64,000 bases of DNA from an uncultured Flavobacterium sp. (GCF_963422545.1 NZ_OY730230.1:496001-560000); one strand, 5' to 3'. Counted from the first letter of the stretch, positions 1 through 9,271 are shown. Notes: a model not told the origin generated them from the sequence alone. Numbers and translations are program-made.

Positions 1-1707
1 ATTAATCTCTTTACTTAAGTTTGATCGGTCTCTAACTTCTCCTGTTTCTTTTAGAATCACAAAACCATATAAAGCGTTTCCTTTAATATCATGTGGGAAT
101 CCAACAATAGCAGATTCCGCAACTGCAGGATGCTCGTTGATTGCATCTTCAATAGGAGCTGTTCCTAAATTATGTCCAGAAACAATTACAACATCATCTA
201 CTCTACCGGTGATTCTGTAATAACCTACTTCGTCTCTTAATGCACCGTCTCCGGTAAAATATTTTCCAGGGAAAGCAGAGAAATAAGTGTCTTTGTAACG
301 TTGGTGATCTCCCCAGATTGTTCTGGCGATTCCTGGCCAAGGAAATTTAATACATAAACTTCCAACTACTTGGTTTCCTTCGATTTCATTACGTTTTTCA
401 TCCATTAAAACTGGCTGAATTCCCGGTAATGGCAAAGTTGCATAAGTTGGTTTAGTTGGTGTTACAAATGCAATTGGCGAAATCATGATTCCACCAGTTT
501 CTGTTTGCCACCAAGTATCAACCACCGGACATCTTTTATCTCCTACGTGGTCATTAAACCAGTGCCAAGCTTCTTCGTTGATTGGTTCTCCAACAGATCC
601 AATAACTTTTAATGATTTAAGTGGGTATTTTTGAATATAATCTAAGCTTTCTTTTGCTAACGAACGAATTGCTGTTGGCGCTGTATAGAATTGTGTGATT
701 TTATGTTTTTCGATAATATCCCAAAAACGGCTAAAGTCAGGATATGACGGAACTCCTTCAAAAATTACGGTTGTTCCTCCGTTCAATAATGGTCCGTACA
801 AGATATAAGAGTGACCTGTAATCCAACCGATATCTGCAGTACACCAGAAAATATCATTTTCTTCGTGGTTAAAAACATTTTTAAATGTGTAAGCTGTATA
901 AACCATATATCCGGCTGTCGTATGAACCATTCCTTTTGGTTTTCCTGTAGAACCAGAAGTGTATAAAATAAACAACGGATCTTCGGCATCCATAATTTCA
1001 GCAACACTGTTATCTAAAGCTGCATCTAATAAAGGTTGTAACCATTGGTCACGTCCTTCTTTCATTTTTACTTGAGTTTGAGTTCTCTTTGCAACCAAAA
1101 CTTTTGTAACTGATGGACAAGAATCTAATGCTTCGTCAATAATTCCTTTTAGATCAATTGTTTTATTTCCTCTGTAACCACCATCAGCTGTGATTACCAT
1201 TTTGCATTCGCAATCATTAATTCTTGCAGAAACTGCAGAAGCAGAGAATCCTGCAAAAACAACAGAGTGAATCGCTCCTATTCTGGCACAAGCTAAAACA
1301 GCAACTGCCAATTCCGGAATCATTGGTAAATAAATACAAACTCTGTCTCCTTTACGCACGCCTTGCTCACGCAAAACATTCGCCATTCTTGAAACTCTTT
1401 CGTATAATTCGTTATATGTAATATGTAAAGCTTCTTCAGAAGGATCGTTCGGTTCAAAAATGATTGCCGTTTTTTCTCCTCTTTTGCTTAAGTGTCTATC
1501 GATACAATTTTTGGTAATATTAACTTTAGCTTCGGTAAACCATTTTACTTCGGCATCAGCCATATTAAAATCAACTACTTTATCCCATTGTTGATACCAA
1601 GTGAAATTTTCCTCAGCTATTTTTCCCCAAAATTTTCTTGGTTCTCTTATTGACTTATTGTAATGTTTAAAATATTGTTCTAAATTTTCAATTTTATAAT
1701 AACTCAT
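1..1707 (-). CDS. acs: Acetyl-CoA synthetase (AMP-forming), 3' end cut by window edge
   Basis: Makes acetyl-CoA from acetate, ATP and CoA through an acetyl-adenylate in the cytoplasm. The 569 visible codons run without a stop from ATG at 1707 (MSYYKIENLEQYFKHYN) off the left edge. The adenylate-forming P-loop signature YTSGSTGKPKG lies near residue 250, and WWQTETGG and YFTGDGALRDEVGYY follow further on, as in the AMP-binding family. Full-length Acs is about 635-650 residues, so roughly the last 70, including the acetylatable catalytic lysine region, are outside the window. It lies downstream of ilvC with a 500-base gap holding hairpins, so it is probably a separate transcript. Family assignment is firm. 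Confidence 0.95.
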   Translation of the reverse strand, partial: MSYYKIENLEQYFKHYNKSIREPRKFWGKIAEENFTWYQQWDKVVDFNMADAEVKWFTEAKVNITKNCIDRHLSKRGEKTAIIFEPNDPSEEALHITYNELYERVSRMANVLREQGVRKGDRVCIYLPMIPELAVAVLACARIGAIHSVVFAGFSASAVSARINDCECKMVITADGGYRGNKTIDLKGIIDEALDSCPSVTKVLVAKRTQTQVKMKEGRDQWLQPLLDAALDNSVAEIMDAEDPLFILYTSGSTGKPKGMVHTTAGYMVYTAYTFKNVFNHEENDIFWCTADIGWITGHSYILYGPLLNGGTTVIFEGVPSYPDFSRFWDIIEKHKITQFYTAPTAIRSLAKESLDYIQKYPLKSLKVIGSVGEPINEEAWHWFNDHVGDKRCPVVDTWWQTETGGIMISPIAFVTPTKPTYATLPLPGIQPVLMDEKRNEIEGNQVVGSLCIKFPWPGIARTIWGDHQRYKDTYFSAFPGKYFTGDGALRDEVGYYRITGRVDDVVIVSGHNLGTAPIEDAINEHPAVAESAIVGFPHDIKGNALYGFVILKETGEVRDRSNLSKEIN

Positions 1708-2208
1708 ATGTTTTTGGAATTTTTTTTATAAATGTATTAAATATCAACGTATTCTTGAAATTATTTAATTCATAAATTTCAGCAAAAAAAAACACATATT
1801 AAAAAAAATACGCTCTTTTTCTGTCTATAATTTAAAATTTTCGTTTTTGAAGTAAAAATACATATTGCAAAAAAGGCGCGATAAATAAATACCACGCCTT
1901 TTTATTTTTAACAATTTCAATAACAATTAATTTTGTAATTCTGCATTACAATGCTTGAGTCTATTTTGAAAATAGCAGCATCTTTATTAATTAAAATAGA
2001 AACTTTCAACAAGTACATTTATTCCTAAACATACCCCTTCATTAGGGATTAGCTTCACTTAACTTACTTACTCACAGAAGTTAAGTGAATGCAATATGCA
2101 TCTATATCCTTTTTTTCTTAATAAGTGCTTACTAATTCAAAATATTACATAAAACAGAGATACAGTGCAAATCCCATCACATTCGAATGTGTGGTAATTC
2201 CCAATTTA
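1708..2208. other. Intergenic region between ilvC and acs
   Basis: No convincing gene is present. It holds three hairpins that minus-strand transcripts leaving ilvC would meet in order: a 14-base palindrome at 2178-2191 (cacattcgaatgtg), a stem with 12-bp arms at 2054-2065 and 2078-2089 (ttcacttaactt and its complement), and a terminator-like stem at 1870-1903. The acs promoter should lie in the A/T-rich stretch 1710-1860, but I could not find a clean TAnnTTTG element. Confidence 0.5.
1870..1903 (-). terminator. Probable terminator after the ilv operon
   Basis: Inverted arms aaaaaggcg (1870-1878) and cgccttttt (1895-1903) with a 16-base loop. Read on the minus strand the stem ends in a run of T, which fits intrinsic termination of transcripts coming from ilvC before acs. 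Confidence 0.55.
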
Positions 2209-3678
2209 TTATCCAATTTTTTTCATTGCTGTCATAGATTCTCTCAACCATGCTCCTACTTCTTCGATAGGATGTTGACGAATTTCTTTGTTTACTGCAA
2301 TTAAAACAGCATTATCTACTCCGTTTGAAGCTGAAAATGGTTTTCCTATTATATTTGTTTCAACAGTTTTCATGAACTCAGTTAATAATGGTTTACAAGC
2401 ATGGTCAAATAAATAACAACCATATTCTGCTGTATCCGAAATAACACGGTTCATTTCAAACAATTTCTTTCTTGCAATTGTATTTGCAATTAATGGTAGT
2501 TCGTGCAATGACTCATAATAAGCTGATTCTTCGATAATTCCAGCTTCAGTCATAGTTTCAAAAGCCAATTCTACACCAGCTTTTACCATTGCAATCATTA
2601 AAACTCCATTGTCAAAATATTCTTGTTCAGAAATTGGAGCTTCTTGTGGAGCTGTTTTTTCGAAGTTAGTTTCTCCGGTTGCAGCTCTCCATTTCAATAA
2701 ATTAACATCATCATTAGCCCAGTCTGCCATCATTGTTCTTGAGAATTCTCCAGAAATAATATCATCCTGATGTTTTTGGAATAACGGACGCATAATGTCT
2801 TTTAATTCTTCAGCAAGTTCGTAAGCTTCGATTTTTGCAGGATTTGAAAGACGATCCATCATATTTGTAATACCACCATGTTTCAAAGCTTCAGTGATAG
2901 TTTCCCATCCATATTGAATTAATTTTGAAGCATAAGCAGCATCGATTCCTTTTTCAACCATTTTATCAAAACATAAAATAGATCCAGTTTGCAATAATCC
3001 GCAAAGGATAGTTTGCTCACCCATTAAATCTGATTTTACTTCGGCAACGAAAGACGATTTTAAAACTCCTGCTTTGTGTCCTCCTGTTGCTACAGCATAA
3101 GCTTTTGCTTGGTCTAAACCAAAATTGTTTGGGTCATTTTCAGGGTGAACAGCGATAAGTGTTGGTACACCAAATCCTCTTTTGTACTCTTCACGAACCT
3201 CAGATCCAGGACATTTAGGAGCACACATTATAACTGTAATATCTTTACGAATCTGCATTCCTTCTTCAACGATATTAAAACCGTGAGAATATGCTAAAGT
3301 AGATCCTTGTTTCATTAATGGCATAATGGCAGTAACTACAGCAGTATGTTGTTTGTCCGGAGTAAGATTACAAACTAAGTCAGCAGTTGGAATTAATTCT
3401 TCATAAGTACCTACTTTAAATCCGTTTTCAGTAGCATTTTTATAAGAAGCTCTTTTTTCAGCGATTGCATCTGCACGTAATGCATACGAAATATCTAAAC
3501 CAGAATCTCTCATGTTTAAACCTTGATTTAAACCTTGTGCACCACAACCTACGATGACAACTTTTTTTCCTGCAAGTGCAGCAATTCCGTCTGCAAATTC
3601 AGATTGCTCCATAAATTCGCAAACTCCTAATTGTTCTAATTGTAACCTAAGTGGTAATGTGTTGAAATAATTTGCCAT
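2209..3678 (-). CDS. ilvC: Ketol-acid reductoisomerase (NADP+), class II
   Basis: Catalyses the Mg2+- and NADPH-dependent isomeroreduction of acetolactate and acetohydroxybutyrate in valine and isoleucine synthesis. The N-terminal Rossmann motif VVIVGCGAQGLNQG is near residue 40. The 489-residue length is that of the long class II enzymes, which carry a duplicated C-terminal knotted helical domain; class I enzymes are about 330 residues. It is the last gene of ilvD-ilvB-ilvN-ilvC, 62 bases after ilvN, and should share control by the attenuator upstream of ilvD. The assignment is very secure. Confidence 0.97.
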   Translation of the reverse strand: MANYFNTLPLRLQLEQLGVCEFMEQSEFADGIAALAGKKVVIVGCGAQGLNQGLNMRDSGLDISYALRADAIAEKRASYKNATENGFKVGTYEELIPTADLVCNLTPDKQHTAVVTAIMPLMKQGSTLAYSHGFNIVEEGMQIRKDITVIMCAPKCPGSEVREEYKRGFGVPTLIAVHPENDPNNFGLDQAKAYAVATGGHKAGVLKSSFVAEVKSDLMGEQTILCGLLQTGSILCFDKMVEKGIDAAYASKLIQYGWETITEALKHGGITNMMDRLSNPAKIEAYELAEELKDIMRPLFQKHQDDIISGEFSRTMMADWANDDVNLLKWRAATGETNFEKTAPQEAPISEQEYFDNGVLMIAMVKAGVELAFETMTEAGIIEESAYYESLHELPLIANTIARKKLFEMNRVISDTAEYGCYLFDHACKPLLTEFMKTVETNIIGKPFSASNGVDNAVLIAVNKEIRQHPIEEVGAWLRESMTAMKKIG

Positions 3679-3740
3679 TCTTTTTTAATATTTAATGATG
3701 TTGTAATTTAATAATTGATTAATATGTAACTAAGATGATA

Positions 3741-4262
3741 CTATTTGAATGTTTCTAACAATGTCGAAATTTCCATTTTTTCTTTAGAAACTGATATTCT
3801 TCCTGAACGTACAAACTGCATAATTCCATACGGTTTGAATTTTTCGTATAATTCTTCAATTTCAGAACGTCTTCCTGATTTTGAAATCACAAAGAAATCA
3901 CGAGAAACGGTCACGATCGTAGACTGACTGTCTTTGATGATATTCTGAATTTGTTTTTCATCAAATAACAAACTTGAAGCAATTTTAAAAAGTGCATTTT
4001 CAAGATAAATTGTTTCTTCATCTGTGTGATAAAATGCTTTTATAACATCAATTTGTTTTTCGATTTGTCCAACAATATTCTTAACCCATTTCTCTGTTGT
4101 ATTTACTACAATGATAAATCTTGAAACATTTTCTATTTCTGATTCTGAAACATTTAAGCTTAATATATTAATGTGACGCTTTAAGAATATTCCCGATATT
4201 CTATTTAACAATCCCACGTTATTTTCTGAGTATACCGATATGGTAAATGTTTTATCTTCCAT
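3741..4262 (-). CDS. ilvN: Acetolactate synthase small (regulatory) subunit
   Basis: Regulatory partner of the large subunit IlvB; in this family it binds valine and sets feedback inhibition. The 173 residues open with an ACT domain (FTISVYSENNVGLLNRISGIFLKR, positions about 6-29) in which the effector-site NxxGLLxRI pattern is intact. The rest matches the C-terminal domain of the roughly 165-residue IlvH/IlvN type. It sits between ilvB and ilvC. The 87-base gap to ilvB is filled by an inverted repeat. The plus-strand open frame inside it is a shadow. Confidence 0.95.
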   Translation of the reverse strand: MEDKTFTISVYSENNVGLLNRISGIFLKRHINILSLNVSESEIENVSRFIIVVNTTEKWVKNIVGQIEKQIDVIKAFYHTDEETIYLENALFKIASSLLFDEKQIQNIIKDSQSTIVTVSRDFFVISKSGRRSEIEELYEKFKPYGIMQFVRSGRISVSKEKMEISTLLETFK

Positions 4263-4280
4263 GTTGTTTTTTAGTTTTTT

Positions 4281-4344
4281 TTGTTTCAGGTTTCAGGTTT
4301 CAAGTTTTGCTTAACTTGGAACATGAAACCTGAAACATGAAACT
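4281..4344. repeat. Inverted repeat spacer between ilvB and ilvN
   Basis: Tandem degenerate copies of gtttcaggtttcaagtt (4281-4306) are followed by inverted copies of the gaaacctgaaac type (4313-4344), able to fold into a long hairpin. The same motif family recurs between his genes and elsewhere in this window. Confidence 0.75.
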
Positions 4345-4349
4345 TTTTT

Positions 4350-6038
4350 TTAGCTTAATCTAATTTCTGAAACACATGCTCCTGTTGGAATCATTGGAAA
4401 AACGTTGTTTTCCTTTTCTACCATGACTTCTAAGAAATAAGAATCTTTTGAAGCAAGCATTTCAGCAACTGCAGCATCTAAATCTTCACGTTTTGTAACT
4501 TTCTTAGATTTAATATGATACCCTTCGGCAATTGCAGTAAAATTTGGATTAATCATTTTTGTTGAGGCATATCTGTTATCAAAAAACAATTCCTGCCATT
4601 GACGCACCATTCCTAAAAACTCATTATTTAAAATGACGATTTTTACCGGTACTTGTGTCTGGAAAATCGTTCCTAATTCCTGAATCGTCATCTGAAATCC
4701 TCCGTCTCCAATAATAGCAACAACTTCACGATCCGGTCTTCCCATTTTAGCTCCAATTGCAGCTGGTAAAGCAAATCCCATTGTACCTAAACCTCCTGAA
4801 GTAATATTACTTTTGGTTGAATTGAATTTAGCATAACGACAGGCAAACATTTGATGCTGACCAACATCTGAAACTATAATTGCATCACCTTTTGAGTGTT
4901 TATTAATCATTTCCATGGTTTCTCCCATCGAAATTCCTTTACCATTCGTTGGATTTAATTCTTCTTTTATAACAGATTCTACTTCTATTTTATACAATTC
5001 TTTGAATTCATTATGCCATGAATCATGTGATTTTTGGTCAATTAAAGGCAATAATGCTGTCAAAGCTTCTTTTACATCTCCTAAAACAGCTACTTCTGTT
5101 TTTACATTTTTGTCAACTTCTGCCGGATCAATTTCAAAGTGAATTACTTTGGCTTGTTTAGCATAAGTAGATAACTTTCCGGTAACACGATCGTCAAAAC
5201 GCATTCCCAATGCAATTAAGACATCACATTCGTTAGTCAATAAATTTGGGCCGTAATTTCCGTGCATTCCCAACATTCCCACGTTTAGCGGATGATCTGT
5301 TGGCAAAGCTGAAAGACCTAAAATAGTCCAACCCGCCGGAATTCCAGATTTTTCAATTAACGCTTTTAATTGTTCTTCGGCTTGACCAAGAATAATTCCC
5401 TGACCAAAAACAATAAAAGGTTTTTTGGCACTATTGATCAAAGCAGCAGCTTCGGTAACTTTGTCTAATTTTAATTTAGGAACGGGAATATAACTTCTAA
5501 TTCCGGTGCATTTTTCATAACTAAATTCAAACTCATCAAACTGAGCATTTTTAGTAATATCAATTAATACAGGTCCTGGGCGACCAGAACGGGCAATATA
5601 AAATGCTTTTGCAATTATCTCAGGAATCTCTGAAGCTTCAGTAATCTGATAGTTCCATTTTGTTACCGGAGTTGAAATTCCGATAATATCAGTTTCCTGA
5701 AAAGCATCAGAACCTAGTAAATGCTTCCCAACTTGTCCTGTAATACAAACCATTGGTGTTGAATCGATCTGAGCATCAGCAATTCCTGTAACTAAATTAG
5801 TTGCTCCCGGCCCTGAAGTTGCAATAGCGACTCCTACTTTTCCTGTAGCTCGGGCATAACCTTGAGCTGCGTGTGTTGCACCTTGTTCGTGACGTACTAA
5901 AACGTGGTGTAATTGATTCTGAAATTTATATAATTCGTCATAAACCGGCATTATCGCTCCTCCCGGATATCCATAAACCAAGTCTACTCCTTCTTCTAAC
6001 AAACATCTTATAACGGCTTCTGCCCCTGATATTTTCAT
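4350..6038 (-). CDS. ilvB: Acetolactate synthase large (catalytic) subunit
   Basis: ThDP-dependent condensation of two pyruvates, or of pyruvate with 2-oxobutyrate, the committed step of branched-chain amino acid synthesis. The N-terminal ThDP/FAD fold includes YGYPGGAIMPVYDEL and the catalytic-Glu region RHEQGATHAAQGYAR. The C-terminal ThDP-binding motif is GDGGFQMTIQELGT followed by VKIVILNN. I start it at 6038 (MKISGAEAVIRCLLEEG, 562 residues). An upstream in-frame ATG at 6068 would add ten residues, but those codons fall in the repeat that fills the ilvD-ilvB spacer and do not look like the family N-terminus. Third-last gene of the ilv operon. Confidence 0.95.
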   Translation of the reverse strand: MKISGAEAVIRCLLEEGVDLVYGYPGGAIMPVYDELYKFQNQLHHVLVRHEQGATHAAQGYARATGKVGVAIATSGPGATNLVTGIADAQIDSTPMVCITGQVGKHLLGSDAFQETDIIGISTPVTKWNYQITEASEIPEIIAKAFYIARSGRPGPVLIDITKNAQFDEFEFSYEKCTGIRSYIPVPKLKLDKVTEAAALINSAKKPFIVFGQGIILGQAEEQLKALIEKSGIPAGWTILGLSALPTDHPLNVGMLGMHGNYGPNLLTNECDVLIALGMRFDDRVTGKLSTYAKQAKVIHFEIDPAEVDKNVKTEVAVLGDVKEALTALLPLIDQKSHDSWHNEFKELYKIEVESVIKEELNPTNGKGISMGETMEMINKHSKGDAIIVSDVGQHQMFACRYAKFNSTKSNITSGGLGTMGFALPAAIGAKMGRPDREVVAIIGDGGFQMTIQELGTIFQTQVPVKIVILNNEFLGMVRQWQELFFDNRYASTKMINPNFTAIAEGYHIKSKKVTKREDLDAAVAEMLASKDSYFLEVMVEKENNVFPMIPTGACVSEIRLS

Positions 6039-6059
6039 AGTATATTTATTTTTCAATGC

Positions 6060-6205
6060 CAATGTCAAAATTCAATATCAAAATTCAATTGCAATGTCAA
6101 AAATCAATTTCAATGATAAATTTTAAATTGATCTTTACTATTTTATTGTTTTTAATTTTTGTTATTGTATTGTCATTGTTATTGATTTTTGAAATTGTTA
6201 TTGTT
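6060..6205. repeat. Inverted repeat spacer between ilvD and ilvB
   Basis: Plus-strand copies of aatgtcaaaattcaat-like units (about 6060-6114) are mirrored by inverted copies of the attgtcattgttattgattt type (about 6165-6205). It fills almost the whole gap and reaches to within a few bases of the ilvD stop. A short plus-strand open frame across it is not a gene. Confidence 0.65.
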
Positions 6206-6208
6206 CAA

Positions 6209-7882
6209 TTATTTATCGGTAACGCAACCTGTAGAAGCGCTTGAAACCGATCTTGCGTACTTAAGTAAAACTCCTTTTGACACTTTTAAAGCTGGCTGAA
6301 TCCATTTTGCTTTTCGAGCTGCAAATTCTTCGTTAGAAATTTTAAGATCAATGGTGTTTTTTACAGCGTCAATAGCGATTAAATCGCCTTCCTGAACTAG
6401 TGCAATACCACCACCATCATAAGCCTCTGGTGTAATGTGACCTACCACAAATCCATGTGAACCTCCAGAGAATCTACCGTCTGTAATAAGAGCAACACTG
6501 CTTCCTAATCCGGCACCAATAATAGCAGATGTAGGTTTTAGCATTTCAGGCATCCCCGGACCACCTTTTGGTCCACAGTTCCTGATGACGACTACATCTC
6601 CCGGTTTTACTTTTCCGGCCTGAATACCAGGAATAACATCAAATTCACCTTCAAAAATTACGGCAGGACCTTCAAAATACTCTCCTTCTTTTCCGCTAAT
6701 TTTAGCAACACAACCTTCAGAAGCTAGATTTCCGTATAAAATCTGAATGTTTCCAGTTGATTTTAATGCTTTTTGTATTTCATGAACTACTTCTTGTCCA
6801 TCTTGTAAATCAGGAACCGAAGCCAGATTTTCAGCAACAGTTTTCCCCGTTACCGTCAAACAATCTCCATGAATAAGTCCTTCCTTCAACAAATATTTTA
6901 ATACTGCAGGAACTCCTCCAACAGCGTGTAAATCTTCCATCATGTATTTACCACTTGGTTTCAAGTCAGCAAGTACAGGTGTTTTATCACTAATTCTTTG
7001 AAAATCATCAATCGTAATTTCTACATCAACCGAATGTGCCATAGCAATTAAGTGCATAACAGCATTTGTAGAACCTCCAAGAACAGCTACCAACGTAATG
7101 GCATTTTCAAAAGCCTTGCGAGTCATAATGTCTCTTGGCTTAATATCTTTTTCTAATAAGTTTAGAATAGCTTTTCCGGCAGCAAGACATTCATCTTTCT
7201 TTTCCTGACTCAAAGCAGGGTTTGAAGAACTGTATGGCAAACTCATTCCTAATGCTTCAATTGCTGACGACATTGTATTTGCCGTATACATTCCGCCGCA
7301 AGCACCAGCTCCAGGACAAGCGTTTTGAATAACTCCTTTATAATCTTCCGGAGAAATGGTGTTGTTGAATTTTTTTCCTAATGCTTCAAATGCAGAAACA
7401 ATATTTAGAGATTCACCTTTCCATTTTCCTGAATGTATTGTTCCTCCGTACACCATAATTGCAGGGCGATTTACTCTTCCCATTGCGATTAAAGCTCCCG
7501 GCATATTTTTATCACAACCCGGAATTGCGATCAAACTATCATAAAATTGCGCTCCCATTACGGTTTCAATAGAATCTGCAATTACATCACGAGAAACTAA
7601 TGAAAAACGCATTCCTTCAGTACCGTTTGAAATTCCGTCACTTACACCAATGGTATTAAAAATAAGTCCGACCAGATTTGCATCCCAAACACCTTTTTTA
7701 ACATCTTTTGCTAAATCGTTCAAGTGCATGTTACAAGTGTTACCATCGTAACCCATGCTCACAATACCTACTTGTGCTTTTTTCAAATCTTCTTCAGTTA
7801 AACCAATACCGTACAACATCGCTTGCGCCGCAGGTTGTGTTTGATCTTGAGTGATGGTTTTGCTGTACTTATTTAATTCCAT
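6209..7882 (-). CDS. ilvD: Dihydroxy-acid dehydratase
   Basis: Iron-sulfur enzyme that dehydrates 2,3-dihydroxy-isovalerate and -methylvalerate to the 2-oxo acids in valine and isoleucine synthesis. The 557 residues contain the cluster cysteines in IPGCDKNMPG and ACPGAGACGGMYTANTM, and the C-terminal signature GRFSGGSHGFVVGHITPEA. Length and motifs are standard for IlvD/Edd. It is the first structural gene of ilvD-ilvB-ilvN-ilvC. The transcription attenuator ends only 37 bases upstream of its ATG, which implies that the whole operon is controlled there. Confidence 0.97.
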   Translation of the reverse strand: MELNKYSKTITQDQTQPAAQAMLYGIGLTEEDLKKAQVGIVSMGYDGNTCNMHLNDLAKDVKKGVWDANLVGLIFNTIGVSDGISNGTEGMRFSLVSRDVIADSIETVMGAQFYDSLIAIPGCDKNMPGALIAMGRVNRPAIMVYGGTIHSGKWKGESLNIVSAFEALGKKFNNTISPEDYKGVIQNACPGAGACGGMYTANTMSSAIEALGMSLPYSSSNPALSQEKKDECLAAGKAILNLLEKDIKPRDIMTRKAFENAITLVAVLGGSTNAVMHLIAMAHSVDVEITIDDFQRISDKTPVLADLKPSGKYMMEDLHAVGGVPAVLKYLLKEGLIHGDCLTVTGKTVAENLASVPDLQDGQEVVHEIQKALKSTGNIQILYGNLASEGCVAKISGKEGEYFEGPAVIFEGEFDVIPGIQAGKVKPGDVVVIRNCGPKGGPGMPEMLKPTSAIIGAGLGSSVALITDGRFSGGSHGFVVGHITPEAYDGGGIALVQEGDLIAIDAVKNTIDLKISNEEFAARKAKWIQPALKVSKGVLLKYARSVSSASTGCVTDK

Positions 7883-7918
7883 TATGTAATATTTGTTTTT
7901 AATTTTTGTTCAAAAAAA

Positions 7919-7943
7919 AAACCTTCCAGTATTTGGAAGGTTT
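7919..7943 (-). terminator. Attenuator terminator upstream of ilvD
   Basis: Perfect 10-bp arms, aaaccttcca (7919-7928) and tggaaggttt (7934-7943), with a 5-base loop. On the minus strand the stem is followed by an unbroken U run, the form of an intrinsic terminator, 37 bases before the ilvD start and 24 bases after the stop of the leader peptide. Confidence 0.85.
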
Positions 7944-7966
7944 ATAATATAGTTTTTCAATTATAT

Positions 7967-8041
7967 TTATACCATTCCCGATGCATATGTGTTAATCACA
8001 TTGACAACAAAGACAGAAGTAATAATAATTGAGATTTGCAT
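7967..8041 (-). CDS. ilv operon leader peptide (24 aa)
   Basis: A short ORF, ATG at 8041 to TAA at 7967, that begins MQISIIITSVFVVNVINT and ends YASGMV. Eight of 24 residues are Ile or Val, with Ile-Ile-Ile and Val-Phe-Val-Val runs, and Thr codons are also present. It lies between a TAnnTTTG promoter-like element and an intrinsic terminator immediately upstream of ilvD. This is the arrangement of a ribosome-mediated attenuator. Codons near the end (GGAATGGT in the RNA, plus strand 7971-7978) can pair with the 5' arm of the terminator (ACCTTCC) with one bulged base, a candidate antiterminator. It is too small for routine gene calling. The function is inferred from architecture. Confidence 0.82.
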   Translation of the reverse strand: MQISIIITSVFVVNVINTYASGMV

Positions 8042-8062
8042 CTTTTATTTTTTTTAGTGTCA

Positions 8063-8070
8063 CAAAAGTA
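8063..8070 (-). promoter_or_regulatory. Putative -7 element of the ilv leader transcript
   Basis: Minus-strand TACTTTTG, matching the Bacteroidota TAnnTTTG -7 consensus, about 22 bases upstream of the leader-peptide ATG. A clear TTG -33 element at the usual spacing is not seen; the region there is T-rich. Confidence 0.5.
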
Positions 8071-8152
8071 TGAAAACTTACAGGACTAAAAAAATAAAAT
8101 CTCAACATTTCACATACTTCTTGTTATTTATTTCATCATTTTAATAAAAACC

Positions 8153-9271
8153 TTAAACAATTGTTGATTGACCAATACTAACATTGTCATTATTAAAATA
8201 TAACAAGTCATCCTTGCTAAAAATAAAATTAGAAACAAACTCCCCTACCTCATTTGTACCGAATTTTGAATCTGGTTTTAAATCAACCGTTACAACTTTA
8301 AATTCGATTGCTTTTTCAATTGCCTGATAAATCACACTTGCTTCTTTAAACAAACCAAAATGTTCTAATAACATTGCAGCTGATAAAATCGAGGCAATTG
8401 GATTGGCAATATTTTTTCCTTTTGCCTGTGGATAAGATCCGTGAATTGGCTCAAACAAAGCATTTTTTTCTCCTAAAGATGCTGAAGCCAATAAACCAAT
8501 AGAACCTGTAATTACGCTTGCTTCATCTGATAAAATATCTCCAAATAAATTTTCTGTCAAAATCACATCAAATTGTTTTGGATTTAAAATGATTTGCATT
8601 GCTGCATTATCTACAAATAAAAAGTCTAAAGCTACATCCGGATAACCTTCACCCACTTTCTGAACGACTTTTCTCCACAATCTTGAAGTTTCCAAAACAT
8701 TTGCCTTGTCTACCATCGTTAACTTTTTGCGTCGGTTTTGTGCCGATTTAAAAGCTAAATGTGCAATTCTTGTAATTTCTTCTTCTGAATACTCACATAA
8801 ATCCGATGCATGTGTTCCTTCTTCATTTAATGTTTTTGCTCCAAAATAAGCTCCACCAGTTAATTCTCTGAAAATAGTAAAATCAGCACCTTCGATAATT
8901 TCTCTTTTTAAAGGAGAAGCATCAAGTAATGATTTATATGGTTTAATAGGACGAACGTTGGCAAACAAACCTAATTCTTTGCGAAGCTTCAATAATCCTT
9001 GCTCCGGACGAACTTTTGCATTTGGATTATTATCATATTTTGGATCTCCAATTGCACCAAATAAAACCGCATCTGTATTCAAACACAGATTTAAGGTTTG
9101 CTCCGGTAACGGATTTCCTGTTTTATCGATCGCGATCGCTCCCATGAGCGCTTCTTCAAAAACAAATTCATGATTGTACACCTCGCCTATGGCGTATAAA
9201 GCTTTCTTGGCTTGTAAAATTACCTCTGGTCCAATTCCGTCTCCTGGTAAAACTGCTATTTTCAAATTCAT
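8153..9271 (-). CDS. leuB: 3-isopropylmalate dehydrogenase
   Basis: NAD+-dependent oxidative decarboxylation of 3-isopropylmalate in leucine synthesis. The 372 residues start MNLKIAVLPGDGIGPEVILQ and include the substrate arginine region and the signature NLFGDILSDEASVITGSIG, with GTNEVGEF near the C-terminus. It lies downstream of leuA across an 84-base pyrimidine-rich spacer (9272-9355), so the two are probably cotranscribed. leuC and leuD are not in the window. The ilv leader promoter lies just downstream, so leuAB and ilvDBNC are adjacent units. Confidence 0.95.
   Translation of the reverse strand: MNLKIAVLPGDGIGPEVILQAKKALYAIGEVYNHEFVFEEALMGAIAIDKTGNPLPEQTLNLCLNTDAVLFGAIGDPKYDNNPNAKVRPEQGLLKLRKELGLFANVRPIKPYKSLLDASPLKREIIEGADFTIFRELTGGAYFGAKTLNEEGTHASDLCEYSEEEITRIAHLAFKSAQNRRKKLTMVDKANVLETSRLWRKVVQKVGEGYPDVALDFLFVDNAAMQIILNPKQFDVILTENLFGDILSDEASVITGSIGLLASASLGEKNALFEPIHGSYPQAKGKNIANPIASILSAAMLLEHFGLFKEASVIYQAIEKAIEFKVVTVDLKPDSKFGTNEVGEFVSNFIFSKDDLLYFNNDNVSIGQSTIV

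Noticed and set aside
783..1007. Open frame of 74 codons on the minus strand
   Set aside because: It lies inside the acs gene on the same strand in another frame; the acs frame carries the family motifs.
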